A stretch of DNA of 64,000 nt from Actinophytocola oryzae (GTDB lineage: Bacteria > Actinomycetota > Actinomycetes > Mycobacteriales > Pseudonocardiaceae): positions 305,621 to 369,620 of the forward strand of contig NZ_SOCP01000011.1 of assembly GCF_004364325.1 (NCBI RefSeq), given 5' to 3'. The first letter of the stretch is position 1. Each line of letters opens with the position of its first letter. Both the position numbers and the translations under genes were made by a program. Under the pieces are notes generated by a model, which was not told the DNA's origin, searched no databases, and saw only the letters and a program-made list of their open reading frames with translations. Below are positions 51,521-60,594 of this stretch, piece by piece.

Positions 51521-51832
51521 GGTGCCCGGTCTGGCGCCAGGGTGGCGTCGTCCACGAAAGCCGCGTCGAGTAACACCGTCTTCAGCACAAATGCCGCAAC
51601 CACAAGCACAACCACCTTCATCGGGTTCCAGTACTCGCCGTGCGTCGAGCGCGTGACCGCGTGCGCCTGGGGCGGAGACAGGTGAATGATGTCGCTTACC
51701 GCGCCCGAGGCATAGACCTCGGCCGACGGAAGCCGGACACATTGTTCACCCGGTGCCGTGGCAGGCCCACATCGGGTGAGACCAGTTGACGAAGGATCGA
51801 GAGGGGCCGACTCGGTCAGGTCGGCAGGGGGC
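51521..51832. other. 312-bp gap upstream of the lipoprotein and after rbfA
   Basis: No gene seen. It includes the perfect inverted repeat CCGAGG-CATAGA-CCTCGG (51705-51722), a possible operator or short terminator between the rbfA end and the lipoprotein promoter. The stretch 51580-51640 is relatively A-rich (ACAAATGCCGCAACCACAAG) and may contain the lipoprotein promoter. Confidence 0.4.
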
Positions 51833-52279
51833 TCAGTCCTCGTCGTCCTCGCGCGGTGCCCGGTAGGGGTCCGGGTCGCCGGCGGGCTTGGCGCCGTTGG
51901 CCAGGCGGGCCACCTCGGCGTCGGCCGCGGCCGCGCGGGCCAGCAGCTCGGTGATGTGCTTGGCGTCCTCCGGCACGGTGTCCGCCACGAACGTGAGCGT
52001 CGGCGTGAACTTGACGCCGGTGCCCGCGCCGACCATCGAACGCAGCACGCCCTTCGCCGACTCGAGCGCGGCCGCGGCCCCCGCGGCGTCCGGCGGGATG
52101 TCGAGCTTGTCGCCGAGCACCGTGTAGTACACGGTCGCGTCGTGCAGGTCCGCCGTGACCTTCGTGTCCGTGATGGTCACCCTGGCGAGCCGGGGGTCCT
52201 TCACCTCGTGCTCGAGCGCGGACGCCACGATCTGCGAGATGCGCTTCGCGAGCTTGCGGGCGCGTGGTGCGTCAGCCAC
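51833..52279 (-). CDS. rbfA: 30S ribosome-binding factor RbfA
   Basis: 148 residues. The KH-type core is KLAKRISQIVASALEHEVKD, PRLARVTITDTKVTADLHDA and TVYYTVLGDK, with KFTPTLTFVADTVPEDAKHI at the end. It assists 16S rRNA 5' maturation and cold-shock growth. The C-terminal acidic tail (PYRAPREDDED) is typical. GTG 52279 lies 19 bp after the ylxP stop. Confidence 0.96.
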   Translation of the reverse strand: MADAPRARKLAKRISQIVASALEHEVKDPRLARVTITDTKVTADLHDATVYYTVLGDKLDIPPDAAGAAAALESAKGVLRSMVGAGTGVKFTPTLTFVADTVPEDAKHITELLARAAAADAEVARLANGAKPAGDPDPYRAPREDDED

Positions 52280-52298
52280 GACGAAACTCCTTCGAACG

Positions 52299-52592
52299 TC
52301 AGTCTTCTGGGCCCAACCACCGGCGGCGGGCCGACAGGAGGTCCAGCTCGGGCCTGCCCGCCACCAACCGCTCGCACGCTTCGAGCACATCGTCCACGTG
52401 CGACGCGTCGGCGGCCACCGCGGCGACGCCGATCAGGGCCCGGCGGTGCTTGTCCAGATGCCCTGCCTCGGCCACGGTCACCTCGAAGCGCTTGCGCAGC
52501 TCCGCGATGACGGGCCGCACGGCGGACCGCTTCTCCTTCAGTGAACGGATGTCACCGAGCAGCACATCCAGCTCGAGAGCCCCCACGTACAA
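52299..52592 (-). CDS. ylxP: DUF503 (YlxP-like) protein
   Basis: 97 residues, typical length. YVGALELDVLLGDIRSLKEK, AVRPVIAELRKRFEVTVAEA and ALIGVAAVAADASHVDDVLE match DUF503/YlxP, a small protein conserved between infB and rbfA in Gram-positives, thought to act in ribosome biogenesis. It starts at TTG 52592 with AAGGA 6 nt upstream (GTG 52586 possible). Confidence 0.9.
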   Translation of the reverse strand: MYVGALELDVLLGDIRSLKEKRSAVRPVIAELRKRFEVTVAEAGHLDKHRRALIGVAAVAADASHVDDVLEACERLVAGRPELDLLSARRRWLGPED

Positions 52593-52612
52593 CGGAAATC
52601 CTTCGGGAAGAG

Positions 52613-52646
52613 CCCGGTGCCGCCCTCGGGGGAGGGCGGCACCGGG
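52613..52646 (-). terminator. Strong hairpin between infB and ylxP
   Basis: CCCGGTGCCGCCCTC (52613-52627) and GAGGGCGGCACCGGG (52632-52646) form a perfect 15-bp stem with a GGGG/CCCC loop, 7 bp after the infB stop. There is no T-run, so it may attenuate rather than end transcription toward ylxP-rbfA. Confidence 0.72.
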
Positions 52647-52652
52647 GAACAC

Positions 52653-55600
52653 TCAGTCGCGCGGCTTCTCGCGCAGCTCGTAGGTCTCGATGATGTCCTC
52701 GATCTTGAGGTCACCGTACGAGCCGAGCGTCAGACCGCACTCGAAGCCCTCCCGGACCTCGACCGCGTCGTCCTTGAACCGCCGCAACGAGCTGACCGGC
52801 AGGCTCTCCTGGATGACGACGCCGTCGCGGATGAGACGGGCCTTGGCGTTGCGCCGGATCTCGCCGGACAGCACCATGCAACCCGCGATCGTGCCGACCT
52901 TCGAGGACTTGAACACGTCGCGAATCTCGGCGCGACCGAGCTCGACCTCTTCGTAGACCGGTTTGAGCATGCCCTTGAGGGCCTGCTCGATCTCGTCAAT
53001 CGCCTGGTAGATGACCGAGTAGTAGCGGACGTCGATGCCCTCGCGGTTGGCCTGCTCGGTGACCTTGCCCTCGGCGCGGACGTTGAACCCGAGGATGATC
53101 GCGTCGGACGCGATCGCCAGGTCCACGTTGGCCTTGGTGATGCCACCGACGCCGCGGTCGATGACCCGCAGCTCGACCTCTTCGCCGACGTCGATCTTCG
53201 TGAGCGCGTCCTCGAGTGCCTCGACGGTACCCGAGTTGTCGCCCTTGATGATCAGGTTGAGCTGGCTGGTCTCCTTGAGCGCGGAGTCCAGGTCCTCGAG
53301 GCTGATCCGCTTGCGGCGCGAGGCGTTGGCCGCGTTGCGCATGCGGGCCGCGCGGCGCTCGGCGATCTGCCGTGCCGTGCGGTCCTCGTCGACCACCAGG
53401 AAGGTGTCACCCGCGCCTGGCACCGACGTGAAGCCGATGACCTGGACCGGGCGCGACGGGGTCGCCTCGGTGATGTCCTCGTTGAACTCGTCGACCATGC
53501 GGCGCACGCGACCGTAGGCGTCGCCCGCCACGATCGAGTCACCGACGCGCAGCGTGCCGCGCTGGACCAGCACCGTGGCGACCGGGCCGCGACCGCGGTC
53601 CAGGTGCGCCTCGATGGCGACGCCCTGCGCCTCCATCTCCGGGTTGGCCCGCAGGTCGAGCGCCGCGTCCGCGGTGAGCACGACCGCCTCGAGCAGCCCG
53701 CCGATGTTGATGTTCTGACGCGCGGAGATGTCGACGAACATCGTGTCGCCGCCGTACTCCTCGGCCACCAGCCCGTACTCGGTGAGCTGCTGGCGCACCT
53801 TCTGCGGGTTCGCGCCTTCCTTGTCGATCTTGTTGACCGCCACCACGATCGGCAGGCCCGCGGCCTGCGCGTGGTTGATGGCCTCCACCGTCTGCGGCAT
53901 GACGCCGTCGTCGGCGGCGACCACGATCACCGCGATGTCCGTGGAGTTCGCGCCACGGGCACGCATGGCGGTGAACGCCTCGTGGCCCGGGGTGTCGATG
54001 AAGGTGATCAGCCGCTCGTTGCCGTCGACCTCGACCGCGACCTGGTAGGCGCCGATGTGCTGGGTGATGCCACCGGCCTCGCCCTCGTGCACCGTCGTCT
54101 TGCGGATGGTGTCCAACAGGCGGGTCTTACCGTGGTCGACGTGACCCATGACGGTCACGACCGGCGGCCGCGCCTGCAGCTCCTCCTCGCCACCGGCGTT
54201 CTCACCGTAGGAGATGTCGAAGGAGTCGAGCAGCTCGCGGTCCTCCTCCTCGGGGGAGACGACCTGCACCTTGTAGTTCATCTCGGTGCCGAGCAGCTCG
54301 AGGACGTCGTCGGAGACCGACTGCGTCGCGGTGACCATCTCACCGAGGTGGAACAGCACCTGCACCAGCGAGGCCGGGTTGGCGTTGATCTTCTCGGCGA
54401 AGTCGGTCAGCGAGGCGCCGCGCGGGAGACGGATGCTCTCGCCGTTGCCCTTGGGCAGGCGAACACCGCCGACGCTGGGCGCCTGCATGTTCTCCATGTA
54501 CTCCTGGCGCTTCTGCCGCTTCGACTTGCGACCACGCCGGGAGGGACCGCCTGGGCGGCCGAAGGCACCCGCGGCACCGCCGCGACCGCCACCGGAGCCG
54601 GGACGACCGCCGCCGCCACCGCGGAAGCCGCCGCCACCACCCGCGGGTGCGCCGCCGCCCCCACCGGGACGGAAACCGCCACCGCCGCCACCGCCGCCGC
54701 CCCCACCGGGACCGCCACGGAAGCCGCCGCCACCGCCACCGGGACCGCCACGGGCTCCGCCGCCGGGACCGCCACGCGCGCCGCCGCCCGGGCCACCACG
54801 CGCGCCGCCGCCGGGACCGCCACCGGGGCCACCGCGACCGCCACCCGCCGGACGGGCCGGGCGGGGCGGCATCATGCCGGGGTTGGGCCGGGGCGGCATC
54901 GAGCCGGGGTTGGGCCGGGGACCTGCGGGCGCGTTGCCGCCGCCACCGCCACGCGGGCCGGGAGCGGGCCGGTTCTCACCAGGCCGCGCGGCACGCTCGC
55001 CACCGGGCGCACCCTGGCCAGCGGGCCGGGGACCGGGGGCCGGACGGCTGGGCGGCGCACCCGCGCCGACGCCGAACGGGTTGTTGCCGACTCGGGGCGC
55101 GCGCGGGCCGGGCTTGGGCCCCTGCTGCTTCGGCGGCACGACCTGGCCGCCGCCCTGGTTCGAGTTGGGCTGGGTGTTCTGCGGCTGCTGCTTCTGAGGC
55201 TGCTGCTGCTGCGCGGCCGCCGCTGCCGGCTGCTGCTGGTGCGGCGGCTGCGGCATCTGCTTCGGCGCGGGCTTGGGAGCCGGCTTGGGCGCCGGGCGCG
55301 GTGCCTCGGTCTCCACCTGGGCCGCGGCGGGCGCGGCCGGCTTCTGCTGTGCCGGACCCGGCTTCGCGGCCGGCTTCGGGACGACGCTCTGTGCCACCGG
55401 TTGGGTGACCTCCGGGTTACTACTGGGCCGCGCCGCGGGCTTCGGCTGCGCTGGGGTGGGTGTGGAAGTCCTGCGGGCGTCGGACTTTCCCGAACCGCCC
55501 GCCTTGGGGTATGAGTCCCGCAACCTGCGGGCGACCGGCGCCTCCACTGTGGAGCTCGCCGACTTCACGAACTCGCCGAGCTCCTTGAGCTTCGCGAGTA

Positions 55601-55661
55601 CGTCCTTGCTGGTTACACCGAGCTCCTTAGCGAGCTCGTGCACTCGGGCCTTGCCTGCCAC
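52653..55661 (-). CDS. infB: Translation initiation factor IF-2
   Basis: 1002 residues. The N-terminal part is KARVHELAKELGVTSKDVLA, followed by a long Pro/Gln then Gly/Arg-rich linker (about residues 60-390), which includes poly-Gly runs. The G domain starts near residue 505 with VTVMGHVDHGKTRLLD, then GGITQHIGAYQV, DTPGHEAFTAMRARG and VAVNKIDKEGANPQ. Domains II-IV follow (VIGFTSVPGAGDTFLV to EGFECGLTLGSYGDLKIEDI). It brings initiator tRNA to the 30S. GTG 55661 is the natural start. Confidence 0.98.
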   Translation of the reverse strand: MAGKARVHELAKELGVTSKDVLAKLKELGEFVKSASSTVEAPVARRLRDSYPKAGGSGKSDARRTSTPTPAQPKPAARPSSNPEVTQPVAQSVVPKPAAKPGPAQQKPAAPAAAQVETEAPRPAPKPAPKPAPKQMPQPPHQQQPAAAAAQQQQPQKQQPQNTQPNSNQGGGQVVPPKQQGPKPGPRAPRVGNNPFGVGAGAPPSRPAPGPRPAGQGAPGGERAARPGENRPAPGPRGGGGGNAPAGPRPNPGSMPPRPNPGMMPPRPARPAGGGRGGPGGGPGGGARGGPGGGARGGPGGGARGGPGGGGGGFRGGPGGGGGGGGGGGFRPGGGGGAPAGGGGGFRGGGGGRPGSGGGRGGAAGAFGRPGGPSRRGRKSKRQKRQEYMENMQAPSVGGVRLPKGNGESIRLPRGASLTDFAEKINANPASLVQVLFHLGEMVTATQSVSDDVLELLGTEMNYKVQVVSPEEEDRELLDSFDISYGENAGGEEELQARPPVVTVMGHVDHGKTRLLDTIRKTTVHEGEAGGITQHIGAYQVAVEVDGNERLITFIDTPGHEAFTAMRARGANSTDIAVIVVAADDGVMPQTVEAINHAQAAGLPIVVAVNKIDKEGANPQKVRQQLTEYGLVAEEYGGDTMFVDISARQNINIGGLLEAVVLTADAALDLRANPEMEAQGVAIEAHLDRGRGPVATVLVQRGTLRVGDSIVAGDAYGRVRRMVDEFNEDITEATPSRPVQVIGFTSVPGAGDTFLVVDEDRTARQIAERRAARMRNAANASRRKRISLEDLDSALKETSQLNLIIKGDNSGTVEALEDALTKIDVGEEVELRVIDRGVGGITKANVDLAIASDAIILGFNVRAEGKVTEQANREGIDVRYYSVIYQAIDEIEQALKGMLKPVYEEVELGRAEIRDVFKSSKVGTIAGCMVLSGEIRRNAKARLIRDGVVIQESLPVSSLRRFKDDAVEVREGFECGLTLGSYGDLKIEDIIETYELREKPRD

Positions 55662-55751
55662 TGCTCTCCTCGTCCGAGTGAGGCCGGCGGCACTGGCCCG
55701 CGCGACCTCGTCCTATCGTCTGGCGTTCATGGCTTCAGCTTCACGGCTGAC

Positions 55752-56117
55752 TCATGACGGGTCGACCTGCTTCCGTTCTTCTTGCCCGGCCCGGGAAATT
55801 CCCGTTCCGGTCGTGCGGTGAACCTGCGCCTCCAGCTGGGTCCGGAAGCGAGCGGTGTCGAGCTCACCGGGCGCGTGTAACGATTTGGCGAACGCCCGCC
55901 TGCGCTCGGCCTTGCCCAGACAACCGAGATCAGGATGGACCCACGCTCCACGACCTGGAAGTGATCTTCGCAGATCGAGAGCGAGTTCCCCACCCCGTAT
56001 CACGACCCGGAGCAACTCACCGGCCGACGCCCTGTTCCGGCACCCGACACACGTACGCACCGGGCCTTCGGCCGGTGCTGAAGCGTGCTGGGACGCCGGT
56101 CCATGACGTTGAACCAC
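55752..56117 (-). CDS. ylxR: YlxR (DUF448) RNA-binding protein
   Basis: 121 residues. VRTCVGCRNRASAGELLRVV and GRGAWVHPDLGCLGKAERRR carry the two conserved cysteine and GRGAxVH motifs of YlxR. The protein sits between nusA and infB in most Gram-positives and can affect RNase P in some. GTG 56117, 22 bp after nusA. Confidence 0.92.
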   Translation of the reverse strand: MVQRHGPASQHASAPAEGPVRTCVGCRNRASAGELLRVVIRGGELALDLRRSLPGRGAWVHPDLGCLGKAERRRAFAKSLHAPGELDTARFRTQLEAQVHRTTGTGISRAGQEERKQVDPS

Positions 56118-56139
56118 TGATGAGTCTATCCCGTCCGCC

Positions 56140-57177
56140 TCAGTCAGCCGAACCCGACGCCGGTGCGACCTGCCCCACTCCCGAATCGGCGGGCGGGTCG
56201 GCCGGTGCGGCGTCGCTCCTGATGTCGATCCGCCAGCCCGTCAGACGCGCGGCGAGGCGGGCGTTCTGGCCCTCCTTGCCGATCGCCAGCGACAGCTGGA
56301 AGTCGGGCACGACGACCCGGGCCGTCTTCGCCCGCTCGTCGACGACCCGCACGGCGATGACCTTCGCGGGCGACAGCGCGTTGCCGACGAACGTGGCCGC
56401 GTCGTCCGAGAAGTCGATGATGTCGATCTTCTCGCCGAGCAGCTCGCTCATCACGTTGCGCACCCGCGCCCCCATCGGGCCGATGCAGGCGCCCTTGGCG
56501 TTGACCCCGGAGACGGTGGACCGGACCGCGATCTTGGACCGGTGGCCCGCCTCGCGTGCCACGGCCGGGATCTCGACGGTGCCGTCGGCGATCTCGGGCA
56601 CCTCGAGCGCGAACAGGCGCCGGACGAGGTTGGGGTGCGTGCGGGACAACGTGATCTGGGGTCCCCTTGTTCCCCGGCTCACCCCGAGCACGTAGCACTT
56701 GATGCGCGTGCCGTGCTCGTAGCGCTCGCCGGGCACCTGCTCGACCTGGGGCAGCACGCCCTCGGTGTCGCCGACCTGGACGACGACCATGTTGCGCGCG
56801 TTGGCCCGCGCGTCACGCTGCACGACGCCCGCGACGATCTCGCCCTCCTTGGCGGAGAACTCGCCGAAGGTCTTCTCGTTCTCGGCGTCGCGCAGGCGCT
56901 GCAGGATGACCTGGCGCGCGGTGGTCGCGGCGATGCGCCCGAAGCCCTCCGGCGTGTCGTCCCACTCGTCGCCCGGCTCGCCGTCCTCCCCGACCTCGGA
57001 CGCGAGCACGCGCACCAGGCCGGTGCGCCGGTCGATGTCGATGCGTGCGTGCGGCTGGTGGCCGTCCGTGTGCTTGTACGCGGTGAGCAGCGCCGTCTCG
57101 ATCGCCTCGATCACCGTGTCGAAGGGGATGTCCTTGTCACGCTCGATCGCACGCAGCGCCGCGATGTCGACATTCAC
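56140..57177 (-). CDS. nusA: Transcription termination/antitermination protein NusA
   Basis: 345 residues, the short actinobacterial form. The N-domain is MNVDIAALRAIERDKDIPFD, then an S1 domain (EGEIVAGVVQRDARANARNM), and two KH domains (VNAKGACIGPMGARVRNVMS; IGKEGQNARLAARLTG). It controls pausing and rRNA antitermination. Its GTG overlaps the rimP stop (GTGA). Confidence 0.97.
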   Translation of the reverse strand: MNVDIAALRAIERDKDIPFDTVIEAIETALLTAYKHTDGHQPHARIDIDRRTGLVRVLASEVGEDGEPGDEWDDTPEGFGRIAATTARQVILQRLRDAENEKTFGEFSAKEGEIVAGVVQRDARANARNMVVVQVGDTEGVLPQVEQVPGERYEHGTRIKCYVLGVSRGTRGPQITLSRTHPNLVRRLFALEVPEIADGTVEIPAVAREAGHRSKIAVRSTVSGVNAKGACIGPMGARVRNVMSELLGEKIDIIDFSDDAATFVGNALSPAKVIAVRVVDERAKTARVVVPDFQLSLAIGKEGQNARLAARLTGWRIDIRSDAAPADPPADSGVGQVAPASGSAD

Positions 57178-57692
57178 CCCGATCCCTCCTCATGTGCCAG
57201 CTTGGCGATCTCGGCCGCGGATGGTTCCTTGAACTCCACCTCGATGACCGCGTGGTCGATCTCGGCGTAACCCATGCGTCGCAGCTGCCCGTCCACGAGC
57301 AGCTCGACGCCTTCCTCGTCAGCGTCGCCGACCCGCGCGAGGAACTTGTCCTCCGGCGTGCGGACCGACACCTTGCGCAGCCGCGCGCGGCGCCAGTGCC
57401 TCGGCCTCGTCAGCGGGCGGTCGAGCCCCGGTGAGGTGACCTCCAGCGTGTAGGCGCCTGCCAGGAACTCGTCGTGACTGTCCAGCGCCTCGGAGACGAG
57501 CCTGGACACGTCGGCCACCTCGTCGAGGCCGATCCCGTCGTCGCCGTCGACGACGACCTTGACGAGCTGGGTGCGGCCCGCCTGCTGCACGTGCACCTGC
57601 TCCAGCTCGTACCCGGCGCGTGCGACGGCGGCCGCGACGACCGGTTCGAGCCGCTCGCTCCCTCCGCCTGTGCGTTCTCGCTGACCGGGCAC
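57174..57692 (-). CDS. rimP: Ribosome maturation factor RimP
   Basis: 172 residues from GTG 57692, preceded by AAGGAG with 5-nt spacing. Motifs: LEPVVAAAVARAGYELEQVH, VVVDGDDGIGLDEVADVSRL, AYTLEVTSPGLDRPLTRPRH. It binds pre-30S particles early in assembly. The longer reading frame upstream is not family-like. First gene of rimP-nusA-ylxR-infB. The stop overlaps nusA by 4 bp. Confidence 0.95.
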   Translation of the reverse strand: MPGQRERTGGGSERLEPVVAAAVARAGYELEQVHVQQAGRTQLVKVVVDGDDGIGLDEVADVSRLVSEALDSHDEFLAGAYTLEVTSPGLDRPLTRPRHWRRARLRKVSVRTPEDKFLARVGDADEEGVELLVDGQLRRMGYAEIDHAVIEVEFKEPSAAEIAKLAHEEGSG

Positions 57693-57828
57693 CTGCGCTC
57701 CTTGCTGTTGTCGACGTTCACCTTGGGTGGTTGCCAAGCGTATCTCGTCCGCCGGGACGGCCTGGGTCCGAGCAGGCATGGTGCGTCCGACCGGGTGGCT
57801 GCCCGGCCTGGCAGTATGACCGCCTGTG

Positions 57829-58284
57829 ATGGTCTCCCGCCGTGCGGCTCTGCGCCTTGGCGCACTGGCAGCCCTGGTACCGGTGGTGGCGTGCACCCCG
57901 GAACCGGAGAAGCCGCCGCCCCCGGACCCCCTCGCCGCCCTCGCCGCGAAGGCGCGGTCCGACGCCGCGCTGGCGACGGCGGTCGCGGCGGCGCAGCCGG
58001 ACATCGCCGCCGCGGCGACCGAGGTCGCCAACGCGAGGAAGGAGCACGCGCGGGTGCTCCAGGCCGAGGTGGACCGGGCCAGGCCGCCGGTGTCCTCGTC
58101 CGCACCCGCCAAGCCGCCGAAAGCACCGGAGGCACCCGCCGACGGGGCCGCGGCGCTCGTCGACGCGCTCACGTCGGCGGAGAAGGCGGCCGCGGACCTC
58201 GTGCCGTCCGCGCCGCGCTACCGCGCGGGCATGCTCGGTTCGGTCGCGGCGTGCTGCGCGAGCCTGCGGGTGGTGCTCTCATGA
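57829..58284 (+). CDS. Tat-type lipoprotein of unknown function
   Basis: 151 residues. VSRRAALRLGALAALVPVVA then CTPEPEKPPPP gives a twin-arginine signal with a lipobox cysteine. The mature part is Ala-rich helical (AAAQPDIAAAATEVANARKE; LVDALTSAEKAAADLVPSAP) and resembles half of a ferritin-like four-helix fold. The stop overlaps the ATG of the DUF4439 gene (ATGA), so the two products probably work together. Start 57826 (GTG) is possible. Confidence 0.78.
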   Translation: MVSRRAALRLGALAALVPVVACTPEPEKPPPPDPLAALAAKARSDAALATAVAAAQPDIAAAATEVANARKEHARVLQAEVDRARPPVSSSAPAKPPKAPEAPADGAAALVDALTSAEKAAADLVPSAPRYRAGMLGSVAACCASLRVVLS

Positions 58285-58751
58285 CGTCCGCACAGCCCGC
58301 CGGGCCCACCTCGCTGCCGGAGGACGCCGTCACCGCCACCCAGGACGCGCTGGGCGCCGAGCACGCAGCGCTCTGGGTGTACGGGCTGGTGAGCGCGTTC
58401 CTGCCGGGCAGCTACGACGCCTCGGTGCAGGAGTGCAGGAACGCCCACCGCGCCCGCAGGGACGCGACCGAGCTGCTGCTGTCCGGCGCGGGCCAGAGCC
58501 CGCGCTCGGCCGAGCCCGCGTACGTGACGCCGCAGCCGGTGACCGACCAGGCGTCGGCGATCGCGGTGATCGTGCTGGCGGAGTCCGACGCGACCGTCGC
58601 GTGGCGCGCGGTCCTGGAGCGCACGGACGACAGGGCGTTGCGGACGGCGGCGCTGGACGGGCTGCGTGACGCGGCGGTCCGGGCGACCCGCTGGCGCGTG
58701 GCAGGCGGCCAGACGCCGAGCGCTCCCCCGCTGCCCGGCGCGCCGGGCTGA
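58281..58751 (+). CDS. DUF4439 ferritin-like protein
   Basis: 156 residues. The helical bundle DAVTATQDALGAEHAALWVY, GSYDASVQECRNAHRARRDA and ITVL-like AIAVIVLAESDATVAWRAVL matches DUF4439, a ferritin-like domain next to rimP in many actinobacteria (compare Rv2844 next to rimP Rv2842c). The metal residues typical of ferritin are only partly present. Coupled to the preceding lipoprotein. Confidence 0.87.
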   Translation: MTSAQPAGPTSLPEDAVTATQDALGAEHAALWVYGLVSAFLPGSYDASVQECRNAHRARRDATELLLSGAGQSPRSAEPAYVTPQPVTDQASAIAVIVLAESDATVAWRAVLERTDDRALRTAALDGLRDAAVRATRWRVAGGQTPSAPPLPGAPG

Positions 58752-58769
58752 CGCTGCCCGCCCCGAGCT

Positions 58770-59516
58770 TCAGCCGGTGCCGGAGTCGCCGTCGACCCTC
58801 GCGGCGAGGCGGATGGCGTCGGTGGACACCGGGTCGAGGATGTTCTCGTCCGCGGCCTTGTCGTCGGTCTTGTCCTTCTCCGCGAAGTCGGACTCGACGA
58901 TGATCACCTCGCGCCCGGACTGCTTCGAGGCGTAACCGTCGCGGGTGCTCAGCCGGTCGATGCCCTCGATCTTGACCACACCGTCACGCACGACGTCGCT
59001 GACGTTGCCGGTCTCGTTCTGGTCGGTCAGCTCGACCAGGGCCAGCGCGTCCTCCTGCGTGCGCATGACGACCACGGACACCGAGGTGTAGATGGTCCGG
59101 TCGTCGACCTTGGTGACGAACAACTGCCTGGTCAGGTGGTCACAGGGAGTCGACTGGAGGAGGTTCTGGATGGGCTTGCCGTAGGCGTGTGCCGCGCAGT
59201 CGGTGACCCGGTCCGGCTCCGGCATGCCCTTGTACGCGGTGAACTGGTAGACGCCGCCGGGTTCCTCGGCCGAGCTCTCCCCGCCGGTGTCCGGCGGTGT
59301 CGACGAGTCGCCGTTGGTGACGGCGTACCAGACGAGGCCGGACACGACCGCGACGACGACCAGGCCGGCGGCACGCATCGCCCACTGGAGCGTCCTGTTC
59401 GGCGGCGGGGTTGGCGCCTCCTGGCGGAACTGGATGGGCGGCGGCCGTTCCGGCCGCTGAGGGCCGCTGTTGGGCCACTGTTGGCCTGGGCGGTAGGGAG
59501 CCGACACGGGAGGCAC
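58770..59516 (-). CDS. Membrane-anchored protein with DUF-type outside domain
   Basis: 248 residues from GTG 59516. A Pro/Gln-rich cytoplasmic start (APYRPGQQWPNSGPQRPERP) precedes one helix (MRAAGLVVVAVVSGLVWYAV) and an outside domain: PDRVTDCAAHAYGKPIQNLL, STPCDHLTRQLFVTKVDDRT and MRTQEDALALVELTDQNETG. Two cysteines may pair. Similar domains occur in other actinobacterial surface proteins; function unknown. GTG 59507 is an alternative start. Confidence 0.75.
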   Translation of the reverse strand: MPPVSAPYRPGQQWPNSGPQRPERPPPIQFRQEAPTPPPNRTLQWAMRAAGLVVVAVVSGLVWYAVTNGDSSTPPDTGGESSAEEPGGVYQFTAYKGMPEPDRVTDCAAHAYGKPIQNLLQSTPCDHLTRQLFVTKVDDRTIYTSVSVVVMRTQEDALALVELTDQNETGNVSDVVRDGVVKIEGIDRLSTRDGYASKQSGREVIIVESDFAEKDKTDDKAADENILDPVSTDAIRLAARVDGDSGTG

Positions 59517-59571
59517 CGTAACCGCACTTACCTCGATGGACCAGGGTGAGGTCCCGCTTGTGCCGTCGCGA

Positions 59572-60594
59572 TCATCTGGTAGCCAGCGCGCCGAGCACGC
59601 GGTCGACGTCGTCTCCGGTGTTGTAGAGGTGGAAGGAAAGCCTGGTCCGGCCCGCGCGGAGGCTGCTGACCACGCCCGAGGAGGCGAGCCGCGCGGCCTG
59701 GTCGGGAGTGAGGTCGAGGGAGACGATCGCGGAGCCGGTCGCGGGTAGTCCCATCTCGGCACGCACCGTGTCGGCCAGGCCCGCGCAGTGGTCGCGGACG
59801 GCCGCCAGGTCCAGGTTCGCGAGCCAGGGGGTGGACACCGCCGCGCCGACCTGTGCGAACCAGACGGGTGAGAGGTCGAGCCCCCGGATGCCGGGCGCGA
59901 GGCGCAGTGGGAGGCCGTAGACGCTGTCCCAGCGTTCCTCGCCGCCGTACCAGTTGGCGACGTGCGGGACGGGTACCGGGGCGTCCTCGCGCACCGCGAG
60001 CCAGGCCGCGCCACGCGGCGCGAACAGCCACTTGTAGCTGCCGCCGACGACGTAGTCCGCCCAGTCGAGGGCCATGGGCAGCCAACCAGCGGCCTGGGTC
60101 ACGTCGAACAGCACCGGCCTGCCGCACCGGCGGAGCGCGGCGAGGTCGGCGATGGCCCCGTCGGCGGACTGGACCACGCTGACGGCGACGAGGTCGTGGT
60201 CCTCGGCGGCGTCGAGGATCCGGTCGGCCGAGACCTCGGTCACCGTGACACCCCGCTTGTCCTGCGCGGCGAAGGGGAAGGTCACGCTGGTGAACTCGTT
60301 GTCGACGGTCAGCACACGGGTCCCGTCCGGCACACTCGCCGCGATCAGCCCGACGAGCTGCGAGACGCTCGCACCACTCGCGACCCGGTCCGGCTCGACG
60401 CCGACGAGCCGCGCCCAACCGGCCCTCGCGGTGGCGACGTCCTCGTCGTACTGCGGCGGCCGCGACTCGCCCACCCGCCACTGCGCGACGGCCCCTGCCA
60501 CCGCGTCGGCCACCCCGGCCGCAGGGATGCCGATGCTCGCCGTGTTGAGATAGCCGATGGGGACGTCGAACCGCTCACCGAAGGCCGTGCGCAT
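59572..60594 (-). CDS. PLP-dependent aminotransferase class V-fold enzyme
   Basis: 340 residues. The PLP lysine is in VGGSYKWLFAPRGAAW, with ATSQ-like GASVSQLVGLIAA upstream, and VLFDVTQAAGWLPM providing the aspartate that contacts PLP. The IGYLNTASIGIPAAGVADAV start is as in the kynureninase/epimerase-like branch of class V. A desulfurase, epimerase or kynureninase-like activity is possible; it cannot be told. ATG 60594 is the start. Its first 10 codons and 11 bp upstream are duplicated at 60962-60996. Confidence 0.86.
   Translation of the reverse strand: MRTAFGERFDVPIGYLNTASIGIPAAGVADAVAGAVAQWRVGESRPPQYDEDVATARAGWARLVGVEPDRVASGASVSQLVGLIAASVPDGTRVLTVDNEFTSVTFPFAAQDKRGVTVTEVSADRILDAAEDHDLVAVSVVQSADGAIADLAALRRCGRPVLFDVTQAAGWLPMALDWADYVVGGSYKWLFAPRGAAWLAVREDAPVPVPHVANWYGGEERWDSVYGLPLRLAPGIRGLDLSPVWFAQVGAAVSTPWLANLDLAAVRDHCAGLADTVRAEMGLPATGSAIVSLDLTPDQAARLASSGVVSSLRAGRTRLSFHLYNTGDDVDRVLGALATR

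Noticed and set aside
52617..55514. 965-codon plus-strand frame opposite infB
   Set aside because: Composition (Leu/Arg/Asp then Ala/Thr/Gly repeats) is that of an antisense frame; IF-2 domains on the other strand are complete.
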